Assembly: GCA_963803265.1 (NCBI GenBank)
Contig: CAWDLZ010000011.1
Location: 186,001-250,000, forward strand
Direction of reading: 5' to 3'
Source: CAIKMD01 sp963803265
Lineage (GTDB): Bacteria > Pseudomonadota > Alphaproteobacteria > ATCC43930 > CGMCC-115725
Length of the DNA stretch: 64,000 bases
The first letter of the stretch is position 1, and each line of letters opens with the position of its first letter. Below the pieces are notes generated by a model. It was not told where the DNA came from. It did not search any database and saw only the letters and a program-made list of their open reading frames with translations. The position numbers and the translations under genes were made by a program. Shown here in pieces: positions 1 through 8,959 of the stretch.

Positions 1-2
1 AC

Positions 3-443
3 GTGCGCACCGTCGATCCCGCGCAATACGAGAATCGCATGCGGAATTTCGACTACGACATGGCGGTCGTCGCGATCGGCGAGTCGGCCTCGCCGGGCAA
101 CGAGCAACGCGATTATTGGAGCTCGGCGGCCGCCGACGAGCCCGGCAGCCTCAATCTCGTGGGCGTGAGGAGCAAGGCCGTCGACGCGCTCGTCGATCTC
201 GTCATCAACGCGCCCGACCGCGGAAGCCTCGTCACCGCCGTTCATGCGCTCGACCGGGTCCTGAGCTGGAGCTATTACGTCGTGCCGAACTGGTATCTGC
301 CCTACTTCCGGGTCGCCTATTGGGACAAATTCGAACGGCCCAAGACCAACCCGCCCTATGCCTTGGCGCTCGACACCTGGTGGTTCGAGCCCGAGCGAGC
401 CCAGAGCCTGGAGACCAAGAAGCCGCAGGTCGATGTGAAATGA
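3..443 (+). CDS. yejA: Oligopeptide ABC transporter substrate-binding protein, C-terminal part (YejA-like)
   Basis: This is the last ~146 codons of a periplasmic family-5 peptide-binding protein; its start lies before the window. The stretch around residues 20-45 (SPGNEQRDYWSSAAA) and the ending with YFRVAYWDKF and LDTWWFEP are typical of YejA-type proteins that bind peptides for the YejBEF importer. Family knowledge: YejA delivers peptides, including microcin C-like ones, to the YejB/YejE channel. It lies 22 bases before yejB and is in the same orientation as the rest of the importer, which supports the assignment. It ends in charged residues and TGA. Confidence 0.85.
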   Translation: MRTVDPAQYENRMRNFDYDMAVVAIGESASPGNEQRDYWSSAAADEPGSLNLVGVRSKAVDALVDLVINAPDRGSLVTAVHALDRVLSWSYYVVPNWYLPYFRVAYWDKFERPKTNPPYALALDTWWFEPERAQSLETKKPQVDVK

Positions 444-465
444 ACGGCACCGGGACGCGCGGCTG

Positions 466-1551
466 ATGCTCGCTTATGCGGTGCGCCGCATCCTCTTAAT
501 CGTGCCGACGGTCTTCGCCATCATCCTGGTGAATTTCGTCATCGTGCAGGCGGCGCCGGGCGGGCCGGTCGACCAGCTCATCGCCCAATTGAAAGGAAGC
601 GCCGGCGGGTCGCTGGAGCGCGTCTCCGGCGGCGGCGGCGAGCTGACCGGCGCCGGCACGGCGACCAGCCAAACGCGCGGCAGCCGCGGCCTCGACCCCG
701 AATTCATCGCCGAGCTGCAAAAGCTCTACGGCTTCGACAAGCCGCCGGCGCAACGATTCTGGCTGATGCTTAAGAACTACGTCACCTTCAATTTCGGCAA
801 CAGCTTCTATCAGGACCGGCCGGTGATCTCGCTGATCGCGGAGAAGCTGCCGGTGTCGATCTCCTTGGGCCTCTGGACGACGTTGCTCATCTATCTGATC
901 TCGATCCCGTTGGGCATTCGCAAGGCGGTGAAAGACGGCAGCCTGTTCGACGTGTGGTCGAGCGCCGTCGTCATCGTCGGCTATGCGATCCCGGGATTCC
1001 TGTTTGCCGTGCTGTTGATCGTGCTGTTCGCGGGCGGCAGCTATCACAGTTGGTTTCCGCTGCGCGGCCTCACCTCGGACGGCTGGGCGGATTTCTCGCT
1101 CCCGCACAAGATCGCCAATTATTTCTGGCACATCACGCTGCCGGTCGCGTCGTTGGTGATCGGCGGCTTCGCCGGGCTGACCATGCTTACCAAGAACTGC
1201 TTCCTCGAGGAGATCAACAAGCAATATGTCGTGACCGCCCGCGCCAAGGGCCTCAGCGAGCGCCGCGTGCTCTACGGCCATGTGTTCCGCAACGCGATGC
1301 TGCTCGTGATCGCGGGATTCCCGGCGGCCTTCGTCGGCATCCTCTTTACCGGCGCGCTGCTCGTCGAAGTGATCTTCTCGCTGGACGGGCTTGGCCTGCT
1401 CGGCTTCCAAGCGGCGATCGGCCGCGATTATCCGATCATGTTCGCGACGCTCTATATTTACACGCTGGTCGGATTGGGGCTGAAGCTCATCAGCGACCTG
1501 ACCTACATGCTGATCGACCCGCGCATCGATTTCGGAACCCGCGGGACATGA
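466..1551 (+). CDS. yejB: Peptide ABC transporter permease YejB
   Basis: 361 residues, an inner-membrane channel subunit of the binding-protein-dependent permease family. A hydrophobic segment at residues 9-30 is followed by a long loop with a Gly/Ser-rich stretch (about 45-75) and then five further membrane segments. The cytoplasmic EAA-type loop that contacts the ATPase is seen near residues 255-275 (VTARAKGLSERRVLYG). Length matches YejB (~360). The stop overlaps the ATG of yejE (ATGA at 1548-1551), which indicates translational coupling. The start at 466 is the first ATG that leaves the N-terminal membrane segment intact. Confidence 0.92.
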   Translation: MLAYAVRRILLIVPTVFAIILVNFVIVQAAPGGPVDQLIAQLKGSAGGSLERVSGGGGELTGAGTATSQTRGSRGLDPEFIAELQKLYGFDKPPAQRFWLMLKNYVTFNFGNSFYQDRPVISLIAEKLPVSISLGLWTTLLIYLISIPLGIRKAVKDGSLFDVWSSAVVIVGYAIPGFLFAVLLIVLFAGGSYHSWFPLRGLTSDGWADFSLPHKIANYFWHITLPVASLVIGGFAGLTMLTKNCFLEEINKQYVVTARAKGLSERRVLYGHVFRNAMLLVIAGFPAAFVGILFTGALLVEVIFSLDGLGLLGFQAAIGRDYPIMFATLYIYTLVGLGLKLISDLTYMLIDPRIDFGTRGT

Positions 1552-2567
1552 CGCCCCTGACCCGGAGGCGGCTCGCCAATTTCCGCGCCAATAAGCGCGG
1601 CTTTTGGTCGCTATGGATTTTCCTGGTGATTTTCGGCTTGAGCCTCGCCGCCGAGCTCATCGCCAACGACCGCCCACTCATCGTGCGCTATGACGGGCAT
1701 TTCTTCTTTCCCGTGTTCACCGATTATCCCGAGAGCCAGTTCGGCGGCGAGCTTCCGATCGAGGCCGATTACCGCGACCCCGTCACTGCGGCACGAATCG
1801 AAGCGAAGGGCTTCATGATCTGGCCGCCCATTCCCTTCGGCGACCAGACGATCAATTACGCGCTGCCCTCGCCCGCGCCATCGCCGCCCGATGCGGTCGA
1901 TTGGCTCGGCACCGACGACCAGGGACGCGATGTGCTAGCGCGCCTCATCTATGGCTTTCGCATCTCGGTGTTGTTCGGGCTTACCCTCACGATCCTGAGC
2001 TCGGTCATCGGCGTGGCCGCGGGCGCGATCCAGGGCTATTACGGCGGCCTTATCGACATCTCGGCCCAGCGCTTCCTCGAGATCTGGGCCGGCCTCCCCG
2101 TGCTTTATCTGCTCATCATCTTATCCAGCATCATCGAGCCGAATTTCTGGTGGCTGCTCTTCATCATGTTGTTGTTCTCGTGGATGTCGCTCGTCGATCT
2201 GGTGCGCGCGGAATTTCTGCGCGCGCGAAATTTCGATTATGTGCGCGCGGCGCGCGCGCTCGGCGTCGGCAACCTCGTGATCATCTGGCGCCACGTTCTG
2301 CCAAACGCGATGGTGGCGACGCTCACCTTTCTGCCTTTCATCCTGAACGGCTCGATCACCACCCTGACCTCGCTCGACTTCCTGGGCTTCGGCCTGCCGC
2401 CGGGCTCGCCTTCGCTGGGCGAGCTGCTGGCGCAGGGCAAAGCCAATCTCCAAGCACCCTGGCTCGGCCTGACCGCGTTCTTCGTCCTGGCGGTGATGCT
2501 TAGCCTGCTGATCTTCATAGGAGAGGCCGTGCGCGACGCCTTCGATCCAAGAAAGATGGGAAGATGA
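1548..2567 (+). CDS. yejE: Peptide ABC transporter permease YejE
   Basis: 339 residues, second permease of the Yej importer. It has an N-terminal membrane segment (about residues 17-37), a periplasmic region with the family-typical FFFPVFTDYPESQFGGELP stretch, then the permease core with about five membrane segments. The EAA loop lies near residue 230 (YVRAARALGVGN). The open frame extends upstream inside yejB, but the ATG at 1548, overlapping the yejB stop, gives the correct N-terminus for the family. It overlaps the downstream ATPase gene by four bases (ATGA at 2564-2567). Confidence 0.92.
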   Translation: MTPLTRRRLANFRANKRGFWSLWIFLVIFGLSLAAELIANDRPLIVRYDGHFFFPVFTDYPESQFGGELPIEADYRDPVTAARIEAKGFMIWPPIPFGDQTINYALPSPAPSPPDAVDWLGTDDQGRDVLARLIYGFRISVLFGLTLTILSSVIGVAAGAIQGYYGGLIDISAQRFLEIWAGLPVLYLLIILSSIIEPNFWWLLFIMLLFSWMSLVDLVRAEFLRARNFDYVRAARALGVGNLVIIWRHVLPNAMVATLTFLPFILNGSITTLTSLDFLGFGLPPGSPSLGELLAQGKANLQAPWLGLTAFFVLAVMLSLLIFIGEAVRDAFDPRKMGR

Positions 2568-4194
2568 GCGGTCTTCTCTCCGTCCGCGACCTTACCATCG
2601 ACTTCAACGCCGCGGGCACGAGCGTCGAGGCGGTGAAGGGGTATCTCGTTCGAGATCGAGCGAGGCGAGACCGTGGCGCTCGTGGGCGAAAGCGGCTCGG
2701 GCAAGTCAGCGACGGCGCTGTCGATTCTCCAGCTTCTGCCCTATCCGATCGCGAGCCACGGCAAAGGCAGCAGTATCGTCTTCGACGGGCAGGAACTGGT
2801 CGGCGCCAGCGATGCCGTATTGCGCAAGATCCGCGGCGACCGCATCGCCATGGTGTTCCAGGAGCCGATGACCTCGCTCAATCCGCTTCACACCATCGAA
2901 AAGCAGATCACCGAGACGCTTCATCTGCACAAGGCGATGAACCGGGCCGCCGCGCGCGCGCGCGCCGTCGAGCTCTTGCATCTCGTCGGCCTCCCCGAGG
3001 CGGAAAGCCGGCTCGGCGCCTATCCGCACCAGCTTTCGGGCGGCCAGCGCCAGCGCGTGATGATCGCCATGGCGCTCGCCAACGAGCCCGACATTCTGAT
3101 CGCCGACGAGCCCACGACGGCGCTCGACGTGACCATCCAGGCGCAAATCCTGAGGCTCCTAAAAGAGCTTCAGGCGCGCTTGGGGCTGGCGCTCTTCCTC
3201 ATCACCCACGATCTGACCATCGTGAGAAAGCTGGCCGATCGCGTGCTGGTGATGAGCGAAGGGCGGATCGTCGAAGCGGGCATCGCCGCCGCGATTTTTA
3301 GCGCGCCCCGCGCATCCCTACACCAGGAAGCTGCTCGCCGCCGAGCCGAAGGGCGAGCCCAAGATGGCGGCGCCACGCCCGCCTAAGTTGCTCCAAGCGC
3401 GCGATATGCGCGTCTGGTTCCCGGTAAAGACGGGGCTCTTGCGCCGCACCACCGGCCACGTCAAGGCGGTCGATGGCGTGAGCCTCAATCTTCGCGCCGG
3501 CGAGACGTTGGGCGTCGTCGGCGAATCGGGCTCGGGCAAGACGACGCTCGGCCTGGCGCTGTTGCGATTGATCGACAGCAGCGGCGAGATCGTGTTCGAC
3601 GGCAAGCGGCTCGACGCGCTGAAGAGCGCCGCGATGCGGCCTCTGCGGCGGGCCATGCAGATCGTGTTCCAGGACCCGTTCTCGAGCCTGTCGCCGCGGC
3701 TCTCGGTGGGCCAGATCGTCGAAGAAGGCTTGAAAGTGCACGGGCTGGGCGGCAACGCAACGGCGCGGCGCCGCGAGATCGAGCTCGTGCTGGCCGAGGT
3801 CGGGCTCGATCCGGCCACGGCCGACCGCTACGCCCACGAATTCTCGGGTGGCCAGCGCCAGCGCATCGCGCTCGCCCGCGCTCTCGTGCTAAAGCCGCGC
3901 TTCGTGTTGCTCGACGAGCCAACCTCGGCGCTCGACATGTCGGTGCAGGCGCAGATGGTGGAGCTGTTGCGCGATCTTCAGCTGCGCCACGGCCTCGCCT
4001 ATCTCTTCATCAGCCACGATCTGCGCGTGGTGAGGGCGCTGGCACATGAGATCCTGGTGATGAAGGATGGCAAGGTGGTCGAAAGCGGACCGGCCGCAAG
4101 CATTTTCACCGCGCCCAGCACTGCCTATACCAAGGCGCTGATGGCGGCGGCCTTCGATCTCGAAGCGGTCGAGACGGCGGCGCCGCAGCAATAA
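2564..4194 (+). CDS. yejF: Peptide ABC transporter duplicated ATPase YejF (two frameshifts)
   Basis: A single two-domain ATPase gene read in three frames. First domain: Walker A GESGSGKS (about 2685-2708), signature LSGGQRQR (about 3030-3055), Walker B ILIADEPT. Second domain: Walker A GESGSGKT (about 3520-3543), signature FSGGQRQR (about 3842-3865), Walker B VLLDEPTS. The reading frame moves at 2638-2641 (four Gs where three restore KGISFEIERGE) and near 3310 (one extra base; removal restores APRHPYTRKLLAAEP). After both corrections the protein is 542 residues, close to the usual YejF length (~530). It powers YejB/YejE. All catalytic motifs are intact, so sequencing error is likelier than gene decay. 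Confidence 0.88.
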
Positions 4195-4196
4195 AT

Positions 4197-4634
4197 CTAA
4201 ACCGCCAAGCCCCAGCGCTCGACCACGCGCTTGTTGGCCGCGTCCTCGGGCCGCTCGATCGTCCAGCCCTGCGCAAGGAGGGCTTCGGCGGTGAGCCGGT
4301 TGCCGGCGAAGCCGAGCCAGAGCTGGATCGCGAAGAAGACGGCTGCGAGCGCCACCTCGGCCACGCTCGCGGCCGCCTCGCTAAGATGGACGACGCCGAC
4401 GACGAGAACGACCAGCCAGAGCGCGAGGATGCAAGCGCCCCAATGCGGCAGCCGTCGCCGGAACAGCGGCAGGCCGAACAGGCCGGCGAACAGGAACAAG
4501 TCCCAGGCGAATCCGGTCGCGATTTGCTTCTCCTTTCCGCTGCTTTTTTGCTTCAAGCGGATCGCGCCCGGCAGCTTGGCCTCGCCGCTGGCGCGGCGCG
4601 ACGGCCTGCCTTTGCGCAAGCTTTCACCCGCCAC
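4197..4634 (-). CDS. Small membrane protein of unknown function (DUF2628-like)
   Basis: 145 residues. A basic N-terminus (about 1-35) is followed by FAWDLFLFAGLFGLPLFRRR, two hydrophobic segments (roughly residues 65-82 and 88-108), and a C-terminus GNRLTAEALLAQGW. That layout resembles the DUF2628 family of small inner-membrane proteins; the family link is from memory of its pattern, not a search. The function is unknown. It overlaps the 3' end of the aminopeptidase gene by 11 bases and is probably co-transcribed with it. The start could lie further in, since the basic leader is not typical. Confidence 0.6.
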   Translation of the reverse strand: MAGESLRKGRPSRRASGEAKLPGAIRLKQKSSGKEKQIATGFAWDLFLFAGLFGLPLFRRRLPHWGACILALWLVVLVVGVVHLSEAAASVAEVALAAVFFAIQLWLGFAGNRLTAEALLAQGWTIERPEDAANKRVVERWGLAV

Positions 4635-6008
4635 GAGCGAATCTTCCTTCGATCAGCGCATAAAGCGCGCGCAAGCCCAGCGCCTCGCCGCCCTCGGGCC
4701 GCCCCGGGCGGCTCTTCTGGTTCCAGGCATAGGTGTCGATATGCGCCCAGGACGTGGCCTGGGGCACAAAGGCATCAAGATAAAGCGCGGCAGTGATCGC
4801 GCCGGCAAAGGGAGATTCGGAAACGTTGTTGAGATCGGCGATCGGCGACACGATCATTTGGCGATAGGGCCGCCACAGCGGCAAGCGCCATAGCGGATCT
4901 CCTTCCCTATCGCCAGCGGCGAGAAGATCGGCAGCCAGGGCATCGTCATTGGCAAAAAGCGCCGGCAGATCGGGGCCGAGCGCCGTTCGCGCCGCCCCGG
5001 TCAACGTCGCCACGTCGATGACAAGCGCCGGCTTCTCGGCGCAGGCCTCGTATAGCGCATCGCACAGGACGAGCCGGCCTTCGGCATCGGTATTGCCGAC
5101 CTCGACGGTCATGCCTTTGCGCGTCTTGATGATGTCCAAGGGCCGGAAGGCGTTGCCCGCGACCGCATTCTCGACCGCGGGCACCAGCACCCTCAAGCGC
5201 ACCGGAAGTTGCGCCTCCATGACCGCCGAGGCGAGGCCGAGCAAGGTCGCGGCACCGCCCATGTCCTTCTTCATCAGCCGCATCCCGCTTGCGGTCTTCA
5301 AATCGAGTCCCCCGCTATCGAAGCAAACGCCCTTGCCGACGAGCGTGACCTTGGGCGCGGCGGGATCGCCCCAGGCGATATCGATGAGAAGCGGCGGCTT
5401 GGCGGCGGCGCGGCCGACCGCGTGGATCGCGGGATAATTCTCGGCGAGCAACTGGTCGCCCCGGATCGCCCGGAACCGCGCGCCGTTGCGCCGGGCGAGA
5501 TCTTCGGCCGCTGCGGCGAGCTCGGGCGGGCCCATGTCCTCGGCCGGCGTGTTGATGAGATCGCGCGCCAGCGCGATGCCGCGCGCCAGGCGCTCGATCC
5601 GGGGCCGGTCTGCGCCCTCGGGCCAAACCAGATCGGCCCAGCCGCGCTCGCGCGGCTTGTAGCGCGTGAAGGCGTAGCAGCCCAGCGCCCAGCCCAGAGC
5701 AAACCTGGTCGCCTGTGGCGCGGCAATCTCGCCATCCAGCCGATAGGCGCCGAGCGGCAGGGTATCGGGCAGGGCGGCGAGCGACCAAAGCTCCTCTCCG
5801 GGCGTGACCCCGATGAGCACCCGGGAGAGCAGCCCGGCCGCATCGGGCAGCAGCGCCACCTTGCCGGTCTCCGCCAACATAGCGCGTCGTCTCTACCCAG
5901 CGGCGCTGCGTCTCGTCGAGTTCGGGCCAGCACCGCCGCCAAGCCTTCCGCAGTGACGGCTGAGAGCGGCACAGCGTCGCTGCGCGGGGCGATGAGATGA
6001 TCGAGCAC
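4624..6008 (-). CDS. M17 leucyl aminopeptidase family protein (two frameshifts near the N-terminus)
   Basis: Cytosolic metallo-exopeptidase removing N-terminal residues from peptides. The main frame carries the M17 signature NTDAEGRL and the lysine/aspartate metal site VGKGVCFDSGGLDLK, followed by KKDMGG. About 45 N-terminal residues lie in two other frames: LDHLIAPRSDAVPLSAV from a GTG at 6008, then ELDETQRRWVETT, joined by extra bases near 5925 and 5872. Correcting both gives about 460 residues, normal for the short alphaproteobacterial M17 type. Without correction, an ATG at 5880 would give a truncated 418-residue protein. The start codon is uncertain: the upstream frame stays open to 6056. 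Confidence 0.85.
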
Positions 6009-6089
6009 GAGAGCGCCTCCAGCGGCAGGGTTGCGCGGCACCCCCCTCGCCGTCACATTGCAAGGGGATCAGCCGGCAAAGGATAGCCG

Positions 6090-6740
6090 ATGGCCGAGTT
6101 CACCATCTATATCGGCAATAAGAATTATTCCTCCTGGTCGCTGCGCGGCTGGTTGATGCTGAAGCAGACCGGCGTGGCTTTCGGGGAGATACTGGTCCCG
6201 ATCGGGCTCCCCACCAGCCGCGCCGAGATCCTGCGCTATTCGCCCTCGGGCAAGGTCCCGGCGCTCGTGCATGGCGATATGACAATCTGGGAATCGCTCG
6301 CGATCGGCGAATATCTGGCCGAATTGTTCCCGGCGGCGAGGCTGTGGCCCGCCGAGCGCCGCGCCCGCGCCGTAGCGCGAGCCGTCAGCCTTGAGATGCA
6401 TGCCGGATTCATGCCGCTGCGGCGGCATCTGCCGATGAACATGCGTTCCCAATTCGATCGCGCGATCATCGCCGAGATTGAGGGCGACATCGATCGCGTC
6501 GCGGCGCTATGGCGCGACTGTCGCAAGCGCTTTGGAGCCGGCGGCGATTTCCTGTTCGGGCATTTCACCATCGCCGACGCCATGTACGCTCCGGTGGTCA
6601 GCCGGTTTCGCACTTTCAAGGTTCCGCTCGACGCCGAGGCCGAGGCCTATGCCGCCGCGGTGACGGCCTGGCCGGCCTATCGGGAATGGCTCGCCGGCGC
6701 GCGCAACGAGCCGATGATCATCGATCAGTGGGAATTCTAG
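6090..6740 (+). CDS. Glutathione S-transferase family protein
   Basis: 216 residues with the thioredoxin-like N-terminal domain (about 1-82) and the all-helical C-terminal domain (about 90-205). The N-terminus IGNKNYSSWSLRGWL contains the serine-rich active-site loop; SPSGKVPAL and the following WESLAIGEYL form the glutathione-binding cis-proline and ESxAI motifs. This subgroup is often annotated as maleylacetoacetate-isomerase-like, but the substrate cannot be told from sequence. A purine-rich ribosome-binding site (AAAGGA) precedes the ATG. The gene stands alone, divergent from the aminopeptidase. Confidence 0.85.
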   Translation: MAEFTIYIGNKNYSSWSLRGWLMLKQTGVAFGEILVPIGLPTSRAEILRYSPSGKVPALVHGDMTIWESLAIGEYLAELFPAARLWPAERRARAVARAVSLEMHAGFMPLRRHLPMNMRSQFDRAIIAEIEGDIDRVAALWRDCRKRFGAGGDFLFGHFTIADAMYAPVVSRFRTFKVPLDAEAEAYAAAVTAWPAYREWLAGARNEPMIIDQWEF

Positions 6741-6969
6741 GCCCGGCGATGCCCCGGGGCGTTGCGCAGCGGTCGTCGGGTGCGACGTCAAAGAGCCTGC
6801 CCCGGCAAAAGCACACAGTTTTTAATGTGGTGGCCAACTGATTACCGCTAGGCAGGCGCAGTACTGCGTCCGACCAACGCGGTTTTTCGTTAGTTTTACC
6901 TTCGCTCGTTTCTGTTAGCGTCGCATAACAACCGCGCAACGAAGGATGAAGGCTGAGGGAGGGAAACGG

Positions 6970-8206
6970 ATGAAGGCCCCGATTTTGTCTCGCGAGACAC
7001 TGACACGTCGGCACCTGCTGGGCCGCGCCGGCATGGCGGGCTTGGTAACGCTGGCATCGCCGGCTTGGGCGCAGACAATGGTCGATCTTCCTTTGCCCGG
7101 AGGCCCCGATGCCCGGCCGATCACGACTGCGTTCCCGCAGAAAGGGTCAATGATCCTCCAGCGCACGCGCCCGCCGCTGCTGGAAACCCCCTTCGAAGTG
7201 TTCGACAAAGGCGTGTTCACGCCGAACGATCGGTTCTACGTGCGCTGGCATTGGGCGGTCATTCCGACGGACGTCAATGTCGATACGTTCCGCCTTAACG
7301 TCCATGGCAACGTCGAGCGGCCATTGTCGCTAACCCTAAAAGAGATTCTCGGAATGCCGCAGGTAGAGACAGCGGCTGTCAACCAATGCTCGGGCAATTC
7401 GCGCGGGTTCTTCCAGCCGCGGGTTGCCGGCGGCGAGTGGGGGAATGGCGCCATGGGGAATGCCCGCTGGACGGGCGTGCGCCTGAGGGACGTGCCTCGA
7501 CCGCGCCGGCGTGAAGCCGGGCGCCGTGCAGGTTCGGTTCAATGGCATGGACAACCCCGTCGTCGCCGACGGACCCGACTTCATGAAATCGCTCGATGTC
7601 GATCACGCGCGCGATGGCGAAGTCATGATCGCTTATGGAATGAACGGTCAGCAGCTGCCGCTATTAAACGGCTTCCCGTTGCGGCTCGTGGTACCGGGCT
7701 GGTATGCGACCTATTGGGTCAAGATGCTCAACGACATCGAAATTCTCGACGCTGCGGATACCAATTTCTGGATGAAAACAGCCTACACCATCCCCGATAC
7801 GCCGCACGCCGACATGAAGCCGGGGCAGGCCGACGTGAAGATGATACCGATCAACCGGATGGTTCCGCGATCCTTCATCACGAACATCAAATCGGGCACC
7901 ACCATCCGTGTCGGCAATCCGACGCTCGTTCGCGGCATCGCGTTCGGAGGCGATAGCGCCGTATCGCGGGTGGACTTCTCCGCGGATGGCGGCAAGAGCT
8001 GGCATGCCGCGCGGCTCGGCAAGGACGAAGGCAAGTACAGCTTCCGTAATTGGGAGACCCGCTATACCCCGCCGGCTAAAGGCAGCTACAGCCTCGTGGT
8101 TCGTTGCACGAATAGCAGCGGCGCGGTGCAGCCCGATCAGGCCAATTGGAATCCGTCGGGGTTCATGCGCAACGTCATCGAATCAATCCCCGTAACCGCC
8201 GCCTGA
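6970..8206 (+). CDS. Sulfite dehydrogenase, molybdopterin subunit (SorA/SoxC-like; one frameshift)
   Basis: Periplasmic sulfite:cytochrome c oxidoreductase of the sulfite oxidase family. A Tat-type leader (TRRHLLGRAGMAGL then a hydrophobic stretch and AWAQ) is followed by the molybdenum domain, with the Mo-ligating cysteine in NQCSGNSRGF near residue 140, and the C-terminal dimerisation domain (VRGIAFGGDSAVSRVDFSADGG). The frame moves at 7495-7496, where one extra C separates VRLRDV from LDRAGVKPGAV; removing it gives about 411 residues. The ATG at 6970 is chosen because GAGGGAGGG sits just upstream; an ATG at 6946 is also in frame. It is followed 13 bases later by its cytochrome, matching the sorAB arrangement. 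Confidence 0.87.
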
Positions 8207-8219
8207 GGAGCACCGGAAG

Positions 8220-8552
8220 ATGGCTCACAAAATTCTGCCGTTCGTCCTCCTGGCCGGAGCGGTCCTCGTATCGGCGGCGGTGCAAGCGAAGATTCTTCCC
8301 CAGCTAAAATCGGTGGCGGTCGAGTTGCCGGACAACGATCAGACGTTTCCGAGCGGCCCGGGCTCGAACGTCGCCGATAACGACTGCCGCAGCTGTCACT
8401 CCGTCGAGATGGTATTGACCCAGCCGGCCATGCCCAAGGCGGCATGGGAAGCGGAGGTCAATAAAATGCGCAACGTCTACAAGGCGCCCCTCGATGCCAA
8501 CGACGTCGCGCCGATCGTCGAATATCTGACCGGAATCAAAGGAGTCCAGTAA
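8220..8552 (+). CDS. Small periplasmic c-type cytochrome, sulfite dehydrogenase partner (SorB-like)
   Basis: 110 residues. An N-terminal signal peptide (about residues 1-23, cleavage after VQA) precedes one haem c site CRSCH at residues 56-60 and a likely distal methionine in PAMPKAAW or NKMRNVY. Family knowledge: in SorAB the monohaem cytochrome takes electrons from the molybdenum subunit and passes them to the respiratory chain. It lies 13 bases after the molybdenum subunit gene with GGAGCACCGGAAG as ribosome-binding region, so the two are translated from one message. Confidence 0.88.
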   Translation: MAHKILPFVLLAGAVLVSAAVQAKILPQLKSVAVELPDNDQTFPSGPGSNVADNDCRSCHSVEMVLTQPAMPKAAWEAEVNKMRNVYKAPLDANDVAPIVEYLTGIKGVQ

Positions 8553-8696
8553 GGCACCGCACCGCTCCGGTTGTTGTGCCGCATGCCGATACCTCCCGGT
8601 GGTGCTTGGGTCCCTTCCCGACGAAATAGGGCGCTACCCGCGCCATCGCGCGCTTGGCCTTCGGCCCGCCAGAATGCTATCGTGGGCACGCATAAC
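8553..8696 (+). other. Intergenic leader upstream of the glycine riboswitch
   Basis: These 144 bases between the cytochrome gene and the riboswitch show no convincing coding frame. They should contain the promoter of the malate synthase transcript, but no clear -35/-10 pair can be named by eye. Confidence 0.4.
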
Positions 8697-8900
8697 GCCC
8701 TGGCAGGAGAGATCGGGTTTCGACCCGGCGCCGAAGGAGCAACCGCCCCGGAAACTCTCAGGCAAAAGGACTGTCAGGGCAAAGCACTCTGGAAAGCAGG
8801 CGGGCCGCGCAGCGAGCGGAACGCCTCACCGACGAGGTAAGCCAGGCCTCCCCGACGAGGGATGCGCCCGGTCAATCTTTCAGGTCTTCGGACAGAGGGG
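8697..8900 (+). promoter_or_regulatory. Tandem glycine riboswitch (gcvT-type)
   Basis: Two consecutive glycine aptamers. The first spans about 8697-8780: its closing stem pairs GCCCTGGCAG (8697-8706) with CTGTCAGGGC (8771-8780) and encloses the conserved GGCAGGAGAG, CGCCGAAGGAGCAA and CTCAGGCAAAAGGACTG elements. The second spans about 8786-8900: ACTCTGGAAAGC, CACCGACGAGG, CAATCTTTCAGGT and ACAGAG. The arrangement with a short linker is the classical tandem form. It lies about 60 bases before malate synthase A, so glycine level should set expression of that gene. Family knowledge: glycine riboswitches usually turn on glycine-consuming genes. Confidence 0.93.
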
Positions 8901-8908
8901 GCGCTCAA

Positions 8909-8929
8909 CCGGCCGTGGCAGACGGCCGG
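8909..8929 (+). promoter_or_regulatory. Hairpin in the riboswitch expression platform
   Basis: A perfect 8-bp stem (CCGGCCGT / ACGGCCGG) with a 5-base loop lies just after the second aptamer and 30 bases before the malate synthase start. No run of T follows, so it is not a standard terminator; it may act in translational control or as a strand-exchange partner. Confidence 0.5.
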
Positions 8930-8959
8930 CCATGACGCGCTCGAACCCGGAGACCAAGG

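Noticed and set aside
2564..4194. Programmed frameshifting or true pseudogenes
   Set aside because: No slippery heptamer plus stem-loop was seen at the shift sites, eleven unrelated genes are affected, and all errors are single-base insertions.
8597..8840. Small coding frames over the riboswitch
   Set aside because: Open frames exist there, but the conserved tandem aptamer structure explains the sequence.
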